From: Sorangium sp051521495
GTDB lineage: Bacteria > Myxococcota_A > Polyangia > Polyangiales > Polyangiaceae
DNA: 64,000 nucleotides
Direction of reading: 5' to 3'
Assembly: GCF_051521495.1 (NCBI RefSeq)
Contig: NZ_CP150355.1
Coordinates: 1-64,000 of the forward strand
Positions 54,146-62,808 of this stretch are shown here, in pieces (the first letter of the stretch is position 1; each line of letters opens with the position of its first letter). A program made the translations under genes and the position numbers. The notes below the pieces were generated by a model that saw only the letters and a program-made list of their open reading frames with translations, was not told the origin of the DNA and did no database searches.

Positions 54146-56947
54146 ATGGCCTCGGAGCAATCACGGAACCCACCGGGAAACGAGAACGATCCGGCCAGGC
54201 AGGCCGATTCGCCGGCGCAGGCGTCGGATCCGCTGCGTCGGGCGTCGGATCCACTGCATCGGGCGTCGGATCCGCTGCGTCGGGCGTCGGATCCGCCGGC
54301 GCGGCGGTCGGGGCCGCCGGGGCGAGGGAGCGAGCCGCCGGAGCGGCTCAGCGGGGCGATGCGGCCCGCGAGCGCGCCGCACCTCGACGGCGGGCCGCGC
54401 CCGCCCAGCCAGCCGGAAGGCGCGCCCCCCCAGGAGAGAGGCCCCAGGATCGCGACGTGGGCGAAGCGCATCGGGATCGCCCTTGCGGTCCTGCTCGCCG
54501 TCGCCGCGCTCACGGTCGCGCTCGTCATCCGGCACTACGAGGCGGATCTCCCGTCGACCCGTGAGCTGAAGGACTACCGGCCCCCGCAGGTGACGCGCAT
54601 CCTCGCGCGCGACGGGACGCGCCTCGGCGAGGTGTTCACCGAGCGGCGCACCGTGGTGCGCATCGGCGAGATCCCGAGCCAGGTGAAGCTGGCCGCGCTC
54701 GCCGCCGAAGACGCAGGCTTCTACGAGCACGCAGGGCTCAACTACCTCGGCATGCTCCGCGCCCTGGCGGTGAACCTCCGCTCGACCCAGGCCAGGCAGG
54801 GCGCGAGCACCATCACGCAGCAGGTCGTGAAGAACGTCCTGCTCACGCCGGACCGGACCTTCAACCGCAAGGCGCGCGAGATCATCCTCGCCCGCAAGAT
54901 CGAGCAGGAGCTCACCAAGGACGAGATCCTCGAGCTCTACCTCAACAAGATCTACTTCGGCCACGGCCGCTACGGGGTCGAGGAGGCGAGCCGCTACTAC
55001 TTCGGGAAGAGCGTGCGCGACGTGACGCTCGCCGAGGCCGCGCTGCTCGTCGCCGTCGTGAAGGGGCCGTCGGTGTACTCGCCCCGCGTGAACCTCGAGC
55101 GCGCCGTGGCGCGGCGGGACTTCGTGCTCGATCAGATGCAGCGCAAGGCCTTCGCGGACGAGATCCAGGTGGCGCAGGCGAAGCGGGAGCCGGTCGTGCT
55201 CGCCGTCGAGACCGAATCGCTCGCCGAGCTCGCGCCCGAGGTGGTCACCGAGGCGCAGCGCGTGCTGCGCGAGCTCGTCGGGCCCGCCGCGCAGCAGGGC
55301 GGCTACACGATCACGACCACGATCGATCCGGCGATGCAGGCGGCGGCGCGCGCGTCCGTCCGCAAGAACCTCGACGCCTACGCGAAGCGGCACAAGCTGC
55401 TCGGCCCGCTGACGCGGAGCAAGAAAGAGCCACCGGCGTTCGACGGGACGCCGGCCGGCCACAAGGTCTTCCGGGGGGTCGTGACGGGCGCCGACGACGC
55501 CCGAGGGACGCTCTCGGTGCGCGTGGGGACGCTGGAAGGCACGGTCACGCTCCGCGGCGCGCAGCGGTACAACCCGAGCGGGCTCGCGCCGAGCAAGTTC
55601 GCCGACGTCGACAAGGTGGTGCGCGTCAGCCTTGTCGGCCCCGCGCCGGAGCCGGTCGTCGAAGCGGCAGCCGCAGGACAGGACGACGACGCGGACGCCG
55701 CCGGAGAGGCGGGGCGCGCCGCGCCCACGGGCAAACCGGCGAAGCCCGCGGCCCCGGTGCCCCTGCGGCTCGAGCTCGGGCCCGAGGGGGCGCTCGTCGC
55801 GATCGACGTGCGGACGCGCGAGATCGTCGCCCTCGTCGGCGGCTACGAGGCGGTGCGCGGTGGGCTCGACCGGGCAACGTTCGCGCGGCGGCAGCCAGGG
55901 TCGACGTTCAAGGCGTTCGTCTACGGCTACGGGATCCACGCGCGGACGCTGACGCCGGCGACGATCCTCGACACCGATCCGCTGGCCGTCGCCGGGTACA
56001 AGCCGCAGAACTACGACGAGAGCGAGGGGAAGTCGCCGGCGCGGCTCCGCGAGGCGGCGGCGCACAGCGTGAACGTGGCCGCGGTGTCGGCGCTGTCGCG
56101 CGTCGGTGCCTCGAACGTGGCCGCCTTCGCCGGCGCGCTCGGCATCCAGTCGAAGCTCGGCGCCGACCTGTCGCTCGCGCTCGGCGCCTACGAGGTCACG
56201 CCGCGCGAGATGGTCGCCGCGTACGCGAGCGTCGCCGCGGGCGGCGTCTACGAGCAGCCGGTCCTGATCACGAAGATCGTCGGACCCGGCGGGGCGGAGA
56301 TCCCGCTGCCGCCTCGCCCTCCCGCGCACCGCGTGATGGAGGAGGCCGAGGCCTACGTGCTCACGAGCGTGCTGACGTCCGTCGTGCAGAGCGGAACCGG
56401 CAAGCAGGCGCGCTCCCTCGGGCGCCCGATCGCCGGCAAGACAGGGACGACGAACCAGTCGAAGGACACCTGGTTCGTGGGCTACTCGACCGACATCGCG
56501 TGCGCGGTGTGGACCGGCTATGACGACGCGGCACCGCTCGGCAACGGCGAGACGGGCGCCACGGCGGCGCTGCCAGCGTTCGTGGAGTTCATGAAGCAGG
56601 CGCACGCGAAGCGCCCGACGGCCGACTTCCCGGTGCCGAGCGGCGTCGTGCGCGTGAAGATCGATCCGCTGACGGGCCTCCTCGCGCGCGAGGGGCAGGA
56701 AGACGCCATCGAGGAGGTGTTCGTCGCCGGGACGGAGCCGACCGAGGAGGCGCCGGTCCCCGAGGCCGACGCGGGCGCGGAGCCGGCGGACGGCGGCGCG
56801 CCGGGCGAGCTGCAGGGCACCGTGCCGGCGCCAGGGGAGGGGCCGCGGCCGGTAGAGCCGGGGGCGGCGCCAGCGCCGGTCGAATCGGAGCACGCGCCGG
56901 AGCCAGGCCCGCTGCCGGCCGGCGACACGGCGCCGCCGCCGTTCTGA
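54146..56947 (+). CDS. Class A penicillin-binding protein (PBP1A-type)
   Basis: The 933 aa protein polymerises and crosslinks peptidoglycan. A cytosolic N-terminus with four SDPLRRA-type heptads precedes one membrane helix (IALAVLLAVAALTVALVI). The transglycosylase (GT51) shows EDAGFYEHAG with the catalytic Glu and GASTITQQVVKN. The transpeptidase has SxxK (PGSTFK), SxN (AHSVN) and KTG (GKTGTTNQSKDTWF). The C-terminus is Pro/Ala/Glu-rich. The start could be ATG 54146 or ATG 54107, 13 codons upstream; 54146 is preferred because a GGGGACGG run precedes it. The kinase upstream may regulate it. Confidence 0.93.
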   Translation: MASEQSRNPPGNENDPARQADSPAQASDPLRRASDPLHRASDPLRRASDPPARRSGPPGRGSEPPERLSGAMRPASAPHLDGGPRPPSQPEGAPPQERGPRIATWAKRIGIALAVLLAVAALTVALVIRHYEADLPSTRELKDYRPPQVTRILARDGTRLGEVFTERRTVVRIGEIPSQVKLAALAAEDAGFYEHAGLNYLGMLRALAVNLRSTQARQGASTITQQVVKNVLLTPDRTFNRKAREIILARKIEQELTKDEILELYLNKIYFGHGRYGVEEASRYYFGKSVRDVTLAEAALLVAVVKGPSVYSPRVNLERAVARRDFVLDQMQRKAFADEIQVAQAKREPVVLAVETESLAELAPEVVTEAQRVLRELVGPAAQQGGYTITTTIDPAMQAAARASVRKNLDAYAKRHKLLGPLTRSKKEPPAFDGTPAGHKVFRGVVTGADDARGTLSVRVGTLEGTVTLRGAQRYNPSGLAPSKFADVDKVVRVSLVGPAPEPVVEAAAAGQDDDADAAGEAGRAAPTGKPAKPAAPVPLRLELGPEGALVAIDVRTREIVALVGGYEAVRGGLDRATFARRQPGSTFKAFVYGYGIHARTLTPATILDTDPLAVAGYKPQNYDESEGKSPARLREAAAHSVNVAAVSALSRVGASNVAAFAGALGIQSKLGADLSLALGAYEVTPREMVAAYASVAAGGVYEQPVLITKIVGPGGAEIPLPPRPPAHRVMEEAEAYVLTSVLTSVVQSGTGKQARSLGRPIAGKTGTTNQSKDTWFVGYSTDIACAVWTGYDDAAPLGNGETGATAALPAFVEFMKQAHAKRPTADFPVPSGVVRVKIDPLTGLLAREGQEDAIEEVFVAGTEPTEEAPVPEADAGAEPADGGAPGELQGTVPAPGEGPRPVEPGAAPAPVESEHAPEPGPLPAGDTAPPPF
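54221..54300. repeat. 21-bp tandem repeats in PBP gene
   Basis: Units of 21 bp (GCGTCGGATCCGCTGCGTCGG and variants) occur at 54221-54241, 54242-54262 and 54263-54283, with a partial fourth to 54300. They encode the heptad ASDPLRR, ASDPLHR, ASDPLRR, ASDPPAR in the cytosolic tail. The copy number may vary between strains. Confidence 0.85.
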
Positions 56948-57013
56948 GCGGCGCGGGGGCGGGTCGCGAGCGCCCGGATCGGCGGGAGAGGCGGGGCGGC
57001 GGAGGCGGAGGCG

Positions 57014-57140
57014 GCGCGACGAGGAGCCCTACTGATGTAGGGCGACGAGGAGCAACGACGCGATGCGCCCGCCCTCGGTCGCCTGGCGACGGGAGGTTTT
57101 GAGAGGCGCTCGAAGGGCCAATGCCCTTGTCACCAGGCGA
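57014..57140. other. Structured convergent spacer, possible terminators or ncRNA
   Basis: The 440-bp gap 56948-57387 separates the convergent PBP and glycine-rich-protein genes and contains no gene that I can support. Three structures cluster in it. CCCTAC/GTAGGG (57027-57032 with 57037-57042, 4-nt loop) is flanked by direct copies of GCGACGAGGAGC. AAGGGC/GCCCTT (57113-57118 with 57123-57128, 4-nt loop) is nested inside TCGCCTGG/CCAGGCGA (57079-57086 with 57133-57140). GTCGCC-T-GGCGAC overlaps at 57078-57090. The rest (57141-57387) shows nothing I recognise. Confidence 0.6.
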
Positions 57141-57387
57141 GTTCTCATGATTCCTGAGCAGGACGACCGTGCCGTCGGTCCCAGGAAACCACCCCGTTCA
57201 ACGAACGCCTCGGGATGCGTCGTTGCATGAGGGTGTTCTACGTCGAATCACCACGATGCGAAAGGTACGGAGGGCGATTGCCACATGGGCGGCCCAGGGG
57301 CGATGCACACGAGGAACGCGGTAATGTGCGCGTTGACGTGTCGAGTCGATGAGAGCGCTGGTCGGGACACACGCCGCCGCCGCGGCG

Positions 57388-58095
57388 TCATCCCACCTGG
57401 CCTTCGTCAGCGACGTTACGGGCCAGGAACTTCGAGGACGCTCGGCCGATGAGCCGCCGCAAGATCTGCTTCGCGCCGATCGCGCCGCCCGCGCCCACCG
57501 CGAAGACGAGCGGCGCCGCGGCGCCGCCGGTCACCGCCACGAGGCCCGCCGCGAGGAGCACGCCTGCGCCGGTCGCCACCGCGCCTGTCGAGGCCTCCTG
57601 GGCCGCGTGCGCGAGCGCTTCCCGCTTCGTCATCTCGCCTCGCTGGTAGGCCGTCACACCCTCGTAGGCACCGAAGGCGCCTTCGATCACGAACCCGATC
57701 CCTGCCGCCTTGCCCGCGCCCTTCAGGACCTCTCGGCCCGCGGCCTTCATCGCCTCTCGGGCGAGCCCCTTCGCGACCGCGGCCGAGGCGCCGTCGGTGA
57801 GCGCCGCCTTACCCGCCTGCCGCGCCGCCGCCTGCGCGACGATCGCGGCGGTCTGCGTTTCGCCCTGCGCCGCGATGACCTTCGCCGTCGCCTGCGCGCC
57901 CATCGAGAGCCCGGGCGCGAACGCGTCCACGACCGCCGTGGTGTTCTCGACCATCACGCGCCGCAGGCCCTCCCGCGCCCCGTCGTCGAGGAGCCCCTTG
58001 CCCGCCGCCGAGAACAGCGCCTCCGCCGCCCCGCGGACGGCGACCGCGCCGCTCCCCGCGATCGAACCAAGGATCTTGTTTCGCTGTGAGCTCAT
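57388..58095 (-). CDS. Glycine/alanine-zipper membrane protein, unknown function
   Basis: The 235 aa protein starts at ATG 58095 with a strong RBS (GGAGG, 5 nt away); the longer in-frame start at 58182 lacks one. It is almost entirely Ala/Gly-rich, with amphipathic helices (about 25-125) and two hydrophobic segments near the end (GAVATGAGVLLAAGLVAVTGG and APLVFAVGAGGAIGAKQILRR). These are typical glycine-zipper membrane helices, as in some magnetosome, bacteriocin-like and phage proteins. No signal peptide is evident. It is a single gene, convergent with the PBP gene and 124 bp downstream of the TPR-gene stop region. Function is not assigned. Confidence 0.7.
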   Translation of the reverse strand: MSSQRNKILGSIAGSGAVAVRGAAEALFSAAGKGLLDDGAREGLRRVMVENTTAVVDAFAPGLSMGAQATAKVIAAQGETQTAAIVAQAAARQAGKAALTDGASAAVAKGLAREAMKAAGREVLKGAGKAAGIGFVIEGAFGAYEGVTAYQRGEMTKREALAHAAQEASTGAVATGAGVLLAAGLVAVTGGAAAPLVFAVGAGGAIGAKQILRRLIGRASSKFLARNVADEGQVG

Positions 58096-58219
58096 CTCGA
58101 CCTCCCCGTCGTGCGCGCTGTCGCCGCGGTCATGGGGTAGCGCCCAGGGGCGGAAAGACAAGCTCAGCGACCGGATCCCCAAGCCCCGCCATGACGCCGG
58201 CCGCGTCCGCCCGCCGAGC

Positions 58220-59236
58220 TCAGAACCTCACGAGCAGGCGTGAGGCGAGGCCGCCCGGGGATGGCGTGAGGGAGAGCTCCGCTGCCGCCGGCTTGCCAGG
58301 GGTCGGCGCGGTGGACTCGGAAGGGCTCAGCAGGAGCAGCGTGACGCCGACGCCGATCCCGACCAGCCCGACGCCGGCGAAGACGCCGGCGAGCGTCGAG
58401 GCGGTCTTGCCGGTGTCGTAGTCGCCCTGGAGCGACGGCGGGCACGCGTAGGCGCCTCCGCCTGCAGGGGCGCAGCCGTCCTCGACCGCCGACAGCGCGC
58501 TGGCGCGCACGGCCAGCGCGACGGCGGTCGCGATCGCGCCCGCGCCCCCGACGCCGAGCGCGACGTAGCCGCCCGTGCGCACGCCGCTGGAAGAAGGCGG
58601 CGGGGCGGAGGCGCGCGGCGCGGAGAGCGCGTCGCGCGCCGGGAGCGGCGCGGGCACGGTCAGCGTCACGACCTTGCGGGCGCCAGGCGTGAGCTCGGCG
58701 CGCTCCGCGATGGGCGCGGCGCCGCCGTAGAACAGCTCGATCGTGTGCGCGCCGAGATCGCGCTCGAGCTCGACGCCGAGGAGCCTCGGATCGAGGGGCT
58801 TGCCGTCCAGCACCACCTGGACCGGCGGCCTCCCCTCGGCGCCTCGCAGCCGGACGGTCAACGTCCCGACCTTGCTGCCGAGCGCCCGGTAGCGGGCCTC
58901 GGCGTCGTCGCTCCACCCGGCGTACTTCGCCTCGTTGGACTGGAGCGCGGCGCGCCGGAGATCCCACCAGTCCCGCCTCGCCGACGCGTAGCGGCCCAGC
59001 TCCTCCTCGCACTCGGCGATGTTCCGCAGCGCGCCGAGCCCCTCGGGGTAGATCTCCAGCGCGCTCCGGAAGGCGATGACCGCCTGATCGCACTGCCTGG
59101 CGCTCCTCAGCTCGCGGCCCCGGGCGAACAGCGTCTTCGCGTCCTCCTCGGCCCCGACGGCGAGCGCGCGCGCCGGCGCCGCCGCGAGCAAGGCGACGCC
59201 GCACAGCGTGATGAGCCTTCGCTCAAAAGGTCTCAC
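58220..59236 (-). CDS. Exported TPR/PEGA-like protein with C-terminal membrane helices
   Basis: The 338 aa protein has a signal peptide (about 1-25). TPR-like helices follow (about 30-100, AEEDAKTLFARGRELRSARQ and AIECEEELG-like repeats), then a PEGA-like beta segment (about 120-200, QVVLDGKPLD). Two hydrophobic segments near 225-250 and 275-300 suggest an inner-membrane anchor. Its start codon lies within the last codons of the upstream kinase gene (14-bp overlap), so they are translationally coupled. In myxobacteria similar proteins often sit beside kinases; a scaffold or sensor role is inference. Confidence 0.75.
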   Translation of the reverse strand: MRPFERRLITLCGVALLAAAPARALAVGAEEDAKTLFARGRELRSARQCDQAVIAFRSALEIYPEGLGALRNIAECEEELGRYASARRDWWDLRRAALQSNEAKYAGWSDDAEARYRALGSKVGTLTVRLRGAEGRPPVQVVLDGKPLDPRLLGVELERDLGAHTIELFYGGAAPIAERAELTPGARKVVTLTVPAPLPARDALSAPRASAPPPSSSGVRTGGYVALGVGGAGAIATAVALAVRASALSAVEDGCAPAGGGAYACPPSLQGDYDTGKTASTLAGVFAGVGLVGIGVGVTLLLLSPSESTAPTPGKPAAAELSLTPSPGGLASRLLVRF

Positions 59237-60626
59237 TCTTGTCGATCTCCTTGCGGCGCTGGCGCGCCGTGGGCAGGGGCGCGGGAGCGGCGGTCGCCGT
59301 GGTGCGCGGGGCGACCTTGTCGCCCCCAGGGCGGCGGCGGGACGAGCCTGGCTGCGCGGACGTCGCTGCGGCGGCCGGCTGCGCCGCGGCCGGCTGCTCC
59401 GCCGCGGCCGGCTGCTCCGCCACGGCCGGCTGCTCCGCCGCGGCCGGCTGCTGCGGAGGGGGCGGCGAGCGCAGGGCGACGCCCTGGACCGCGCCCCGCA
59501 CGCTCGGGGACACGAGCCGCGCCGCCTGCTCCGGGCGCGGCCGATCGAGCAGGCGCGACGCGAGCGCGCCCGTCCCTGCGAGCGCGCTCAGACAGCCCAG
59601 CGCCACGGCGGCCGCCACCGCGCGCCATCGCGGCGGCGTGACCTCCGCGGGTCGCTCGGGGGACGGCACCGAGAGCGCGGCGCGGTAGGCCCCGACCATC
59701 TCGCGTATCGAGGTGAACCGCTGCGCCGGCTCCTTCGCGAGGGCGCGCGAGAACCAGGCGTCGAGCCCCGGGGGAAGCGACCGCCGGACCTCCGTGGCAG
59801 GCTCGAAATCGCGGGTGCTGACCGCCACGATGATCTCGGCGATGCTGTTGCCCCGAAACGGCGTCCAGTCCGTCAGCACCTCGTAGGCCAGCACGCCGAG
59901 CGACCAGACGTCGGCCCGCGCATCGACGGCGAGCGGCGAGGCGAGCTGCTCCGGGCTCATGTAGTTCGGCGAGCCCAGCATGACGTCGGCCTCCGTCTCC
60001 TGCGGCCGATCCAGGCCGAGATCGCCGTGCAGCGCCTTGGCGATGCCGAAATCGGCGACCTTCACCGTCAGCTCCGCGCCGTCGAGGAGCATCACGTTCG
60101 AAGGCTTCAGGTCGCGGTGCACGATGCCCATGTCGTGCGCCACGGTGAGCGCGTCCGCGATCTGATCGAGGATGTCCGCGAAGCGCGCCGGATCGATCGG
60201 CCCCTTCTCGCGCACCTCGGTGAACAGCGTTCGCCCCGGGATGTACTCCATCACCAGATAAGGGATGTCGTCGTGAACGCCTGCGTCATGGACGGCGACG
60301 ATGTGCCGCGTACGCGCGCTCAGGCGGGCCGAGATCTGGGCCTCGAACCGGAACCTCTCCAGGACGGTCCGGCTCCGCTCCAGGTCGCCGGTCAGCGAAG
60401 CGCTGAGGAATTTCACCGCGAGCTCGGTCTTGAGCGTGACGTGGACGGCGAGCCAGACCTCGGCCATGCCCCCGCGCCCGAGCGGCCGGACCAACCGGTA
60501 CTTGCCGTCGACGACCTCGTCGGCGGTGTGCTGCCAGATGTCGGACTCGTCCGCGCCGGCCCGACGAGCCGCCGCGCTCGGGCTGATCCGCACGGTCGGC
60601 GGTATGCGGGGCGAGGCGGCGTCCAC
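59223..60626 (-). CDS. Membrane Ser/Thr protein kinase coupled to TPR protein
   Basis: The 467 aa kinase has a complete Hanks-type domain (about 40-305): GRGGMAEV, LAVKF lysine, HRDLKPSN, VADFGIAK and the GSPNYMSPEQ segment. A membrane helix follows near 330 (WRAVAAAVALGCLSALAGTGA). The extracytoplasmic tail is Pro/Ala-rich with repeats of PAAAEQ. The start is GTG 60626. Its stop overlaps the TPR-protein start, so both form one unit. It is the most complete transmembrane kinase in the window. Ligand and target are unknown. Confidence 0.9.
   Translation of the reverse strand: MDAASPRIPPTVRISPSAAARRAGADESDIWQHTADEVVDGKYRLVRPLGRGGMAEVWLAVHVTLKTELAVKFLSASLTGDLERSRTVLERFRFEAQISARLSARTRHIVAVHDAGVHDDIPYLVMEYIPGRTLFTEVREKGPIDPARFADILDQIADALTVAHDMGIVHRDLKPSNVMLLDGAELTVKVADFGIAKALHGDLGLDRPQETEADVMLGSPNYMSPEQLASPLAVDARADVWSLGVLAYEVLTDWTPFRGNSIAEIIVAVSTRDFEPATEVRRSLPPGLDAWFSRALAKEPAQRFTSIREMVGAYRAALSVPSPERPAEVTPPRWRAVAAAVALGCLSALAGTGALASRLLDRPRPEQAARLVSPSVRGAVQGVALRSPPPPQQPAAAEQPAVAEQPAAAEQPAAAQPAAAATSAQPGSSRRRPGGDKVAPRTTATAAPAPLPTARQRRKEIDKSETF
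59371..59454. repeat. 18-bp tandem repeats in kinase tail
   Basis: About four copies of an 18-bp unit (GCGGCCGGCTGCTCCGCC, read on the plus strand) run from 59371 to 59454. They encode repeats of PAAAEQ in the kinase's extracytoplasmic tail. A likely length-variable linker. Confidence 0.8.
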
Positions 60627-60746
60627 GCCCGAAGGATAGTGGATGCAGGGCGGGGGACTGGCACTTTTCGACAGCCATCGCCGCCTGTCGCCCCTGGCCA
60701 GCGTCGGGTGGCGGCCGCCGAAAGCCGCGCGCCCGGCGCGGGCGCT

Positions 60747-61739
60747 TCACTCGGCGGCGTCGGCGAAGAGCTCCTCGGGCGGCGCGTCCATCGGCGGGAC
60801 CGCCCGCGGGGCCGCGCTGCCCACGCCGCGGTCGAGCGCGTCGCGGAGGAGCGCGCCGACGCCGGGGACGACATTGTCGATCGCCTCGTCGGCCTCGCGC
60901 GGGTTCAACCACCAGAACGGGTTGAGCAGCCGGCGGAGGTCGCGGAAGGAGCGCGCAGGACGGCTGACCTCCACCGTGAAGGCGAGCGTTCCCAGGTTGG
61001 CGTCGAGCCAGTCGTCCATGTCGCCGACCGTGGGGTACCAGTGCGCCGCCTGGCGGACCTCGTACCGCTCGCGCGGCAGCGCGCCGCAGAAGGCGTCGCC
61101 GAGCGCCCGGTAGAGCGGCGCGCGCGGGTTGGGCGCGCCGGTGTGCGCCCACGGGTAGAGCAGGAGGTTGCCGCAGCTGTGAAAGCCGATCGCCAGCGCG
61201 GGCCGCGTCTCCAGCGCGACGTCGCGCAAGGCGCGCGACTCCGGCTCCGAGAACGCGTGAGGCCCCGTGTAGTGCGGCGACCACCGGAGCCGCGAGCCCG
61301 CGAACGGGTGCAGCGGCCGCGACGAGGACAGCGGCGCGAAATTCCGGTTCAGATCCACGCCGCGGCCATTGCAGCGCTGCGATGCTCTCCGCTCGCCGCG
61401 GAGGCGCTCCAGGTTGTCGGCGAACGCGTCGGGGTTGACCACCGGCACCACGACGAGCCGCGCCCTCGCCGCCACGCCCGCTCGTCCGCTCGCCAGGATC
61501 GACCGGACCGCATCGAGCAGCGCGAGCCCGCCGATCACCTCGACCCCGTGCATGAGCGAGGTCAGCAGGAACGTCGGGCCCAGCGGATTGCCGAAGTCGT
61601 ATCGCCGCAATGGCCTCCCGTGTGCGGACGTCCCGATCGCTATTTCCTGTCCGCCGTAGGTGCGTGCGAGGCGCGCCCAGGCGTCATCGAGCTGCGGGAG
61701 ATCGGCGTAGCGGCCACATAGATCGGGCGAGCGTGTCAT
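60747..61739 (-). CDS. M14-family zinc carboxypeptidase
   Basis: This 330 aa metallopeptidase has the M14 zinc site: H64 and E67 in LMHGVEVIG, H187 in GFHSCGN and catalytic E257 in FTVEVSR. Also present are the substrate Arg/Asn region GVDLNRNF and the extended HYTGPHAFSEPESRAL helix. It lacks an obvious signal peptide, so it may be cytosolic and act on muropeptides, as for some M14 enzymes; extracellular release is an alternative. The terminal region (about 290-330) is disordered. It stands alone, downstream (on the minus strand) of an agmatinase gene by 92 bp. Confidence 0.9.
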   Translation of the reverse strand: MTRSPDLCGRYADLPQLDDAWARLARTYGGQEIAIGTSAHGRPLRRYDFGNPLGPTFLLTSLMHGVEVIGGLALLDAVRSILASGRAGVAARARLVVVPVVNPDAFADNLERLRGERRASQRCNGRGVDLNRNFAPLSSSRPLHPFAGSRLRWSPHYTGPHAFSEPESRALRDVALETRPALAIGFHSCGNLLLYPWAHTGAPNPRAPLYRALGDAFCGALPRERYEVRQAAHWYPTVGDMDDWLDANLGTLAFTVEVSRPARSFRDLRRLLNPFWWLNPREADEAIDNVVPGVGALLRDALDRGVGSAAPRAVPPMDAPPEELFADAAE

Positions 61740-61831
61740 CCCAGTGTCTCTTATGTGACACCGGAATGGCGGCGGACGCCAGCGGATTGAGTGGATTCAT
61801 GTGCCGCGATTCCACGATTCCACGATTCGCG

Positions 61832-62800
61832 TCACCCGCGCGGCTGGCCGCCCTTTCTCGCCGCGAGGAGGGCGAGGCCCTCGAACAGGAGGTGCGCTCC
61901 GAGATGGAGGGTGATGTCGGCGTGGTCCAGCGCGGGGCACACCTCGACGAGATCCATGCCCACCAGGTTGATCCCCGCGAGGCCGCGGAGGATCTGGATC
62001 GCCTCGCGCGAGGTGAGCCCGCCGGGCACGGGCGTGCCGGTGCCCGGGGCATAGGCCGGGTCGATGCCGTCGATATCGAACGAGATGTAGACGGGCGACT
62101 CGCCCGCGGCCGCCCTGATGGAGGCAGCGATCGCGGCGGCGCCGTCGTGGTCGATCCGATCCATGCCGTACACGGTCGCCCCGGCGTGCGCCGCGAAGGC
62201 GCCTTCCTCCGGGTGGCCCCACGTGGCGCGGATACCGATCTGGTGGAGCGCGCTCCGCGCGATCAGCCCCTCTTCGATCGCGTTGCGGAACGGCGTGCCG
62301 TGGTGGAACGGCTCGCCCCACACCTCCGACGTGCTCGTGTCGAGGTGGGCGTCGACGTGGACGACCGTGATCGGCCCGTGGCGCCGCGACAGCGCCCGGA
62401 GCACCGGGAGCGCGATGGAGTGGTCGCCGCCGACGACGAACGGGACCGCGCCGGCCCCGAGCACCTCGTCGACCGAGGCCTGGATCAGCTCGCGCACGGA
62501 GTCGGCGTGGAACGGGGGAAACGGCACATTGCCGCCGTCGAGCACGTTGAGCGCGCGGAACACGTCGATGCCGTGGCCGGGGTGATACGACTGCACGAGC
62601 GCGCTCACGCGGCGCAGCTCGTAGGGGGCGAACCGCGTGCCCGGGCGGTAGGTGACGCTCCCGTCCCACGGGACGCCGAGCAGCACGGCGTCGGCGCCGG
62701 AGTAGGCGGACGCGCCGGTCTCCTGGAAGCCCGCGGTCGGGAGGCGAAAGAAGGGAGTCTGCCCGTGCCGCAGGTACGCGGCGGCTCGTTGTTGAGGCAT
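61832..62800 (-). CDS. speB: Agmatinase/ureohydrolase family enzyme
   Basis: The 322 aa protein is a binuclear manganese ureohydrolase. The metal motifs are GGDHS (about 124-128), DAHLD and SFDIDGIDPAYAP, with the GTGTPVPGG loop typical of agmatinases, which split agmatine to putrescine and urea. Arginase and guanidinobutyrase are possible alternatives. It starts 8 nt after the plsC stop and probably belongs to a three-gene operon GNAT > plsC > speB. The start ATG at 62800 gives a normal N-terminus. Confidence 0.88.
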   Translation of the reverse strand: MPQQRAAAYLRHGQTPFFRLPTAGFQETGASAYSGADAVLLGVPWDGSVTYRPGTRFAPYELRRVSALVQSYHPGHGIDVFRALNVLDGGNVPFPPFHADSVRELIQASVDEVLGAGAVPFVVGGDHSIALPVLRALSRRHGPITVVHVDAHLDTSTSEVWGEPFHHGTPFRNAIEEGLIARSALHQIGIRATWGHPEEGAFAAHAGATVYGMDRIDHDGAAAIAASIRAAAGESPVYISFDIDGIDPAYAPGTGTPVPGGLTSREAIQILRGLAGINLVGMDLVEVCPALDHADITLHLGAHLLFEGLALLAARKGGQPRG

Positions 62801-62808
62801 GAGATCTC

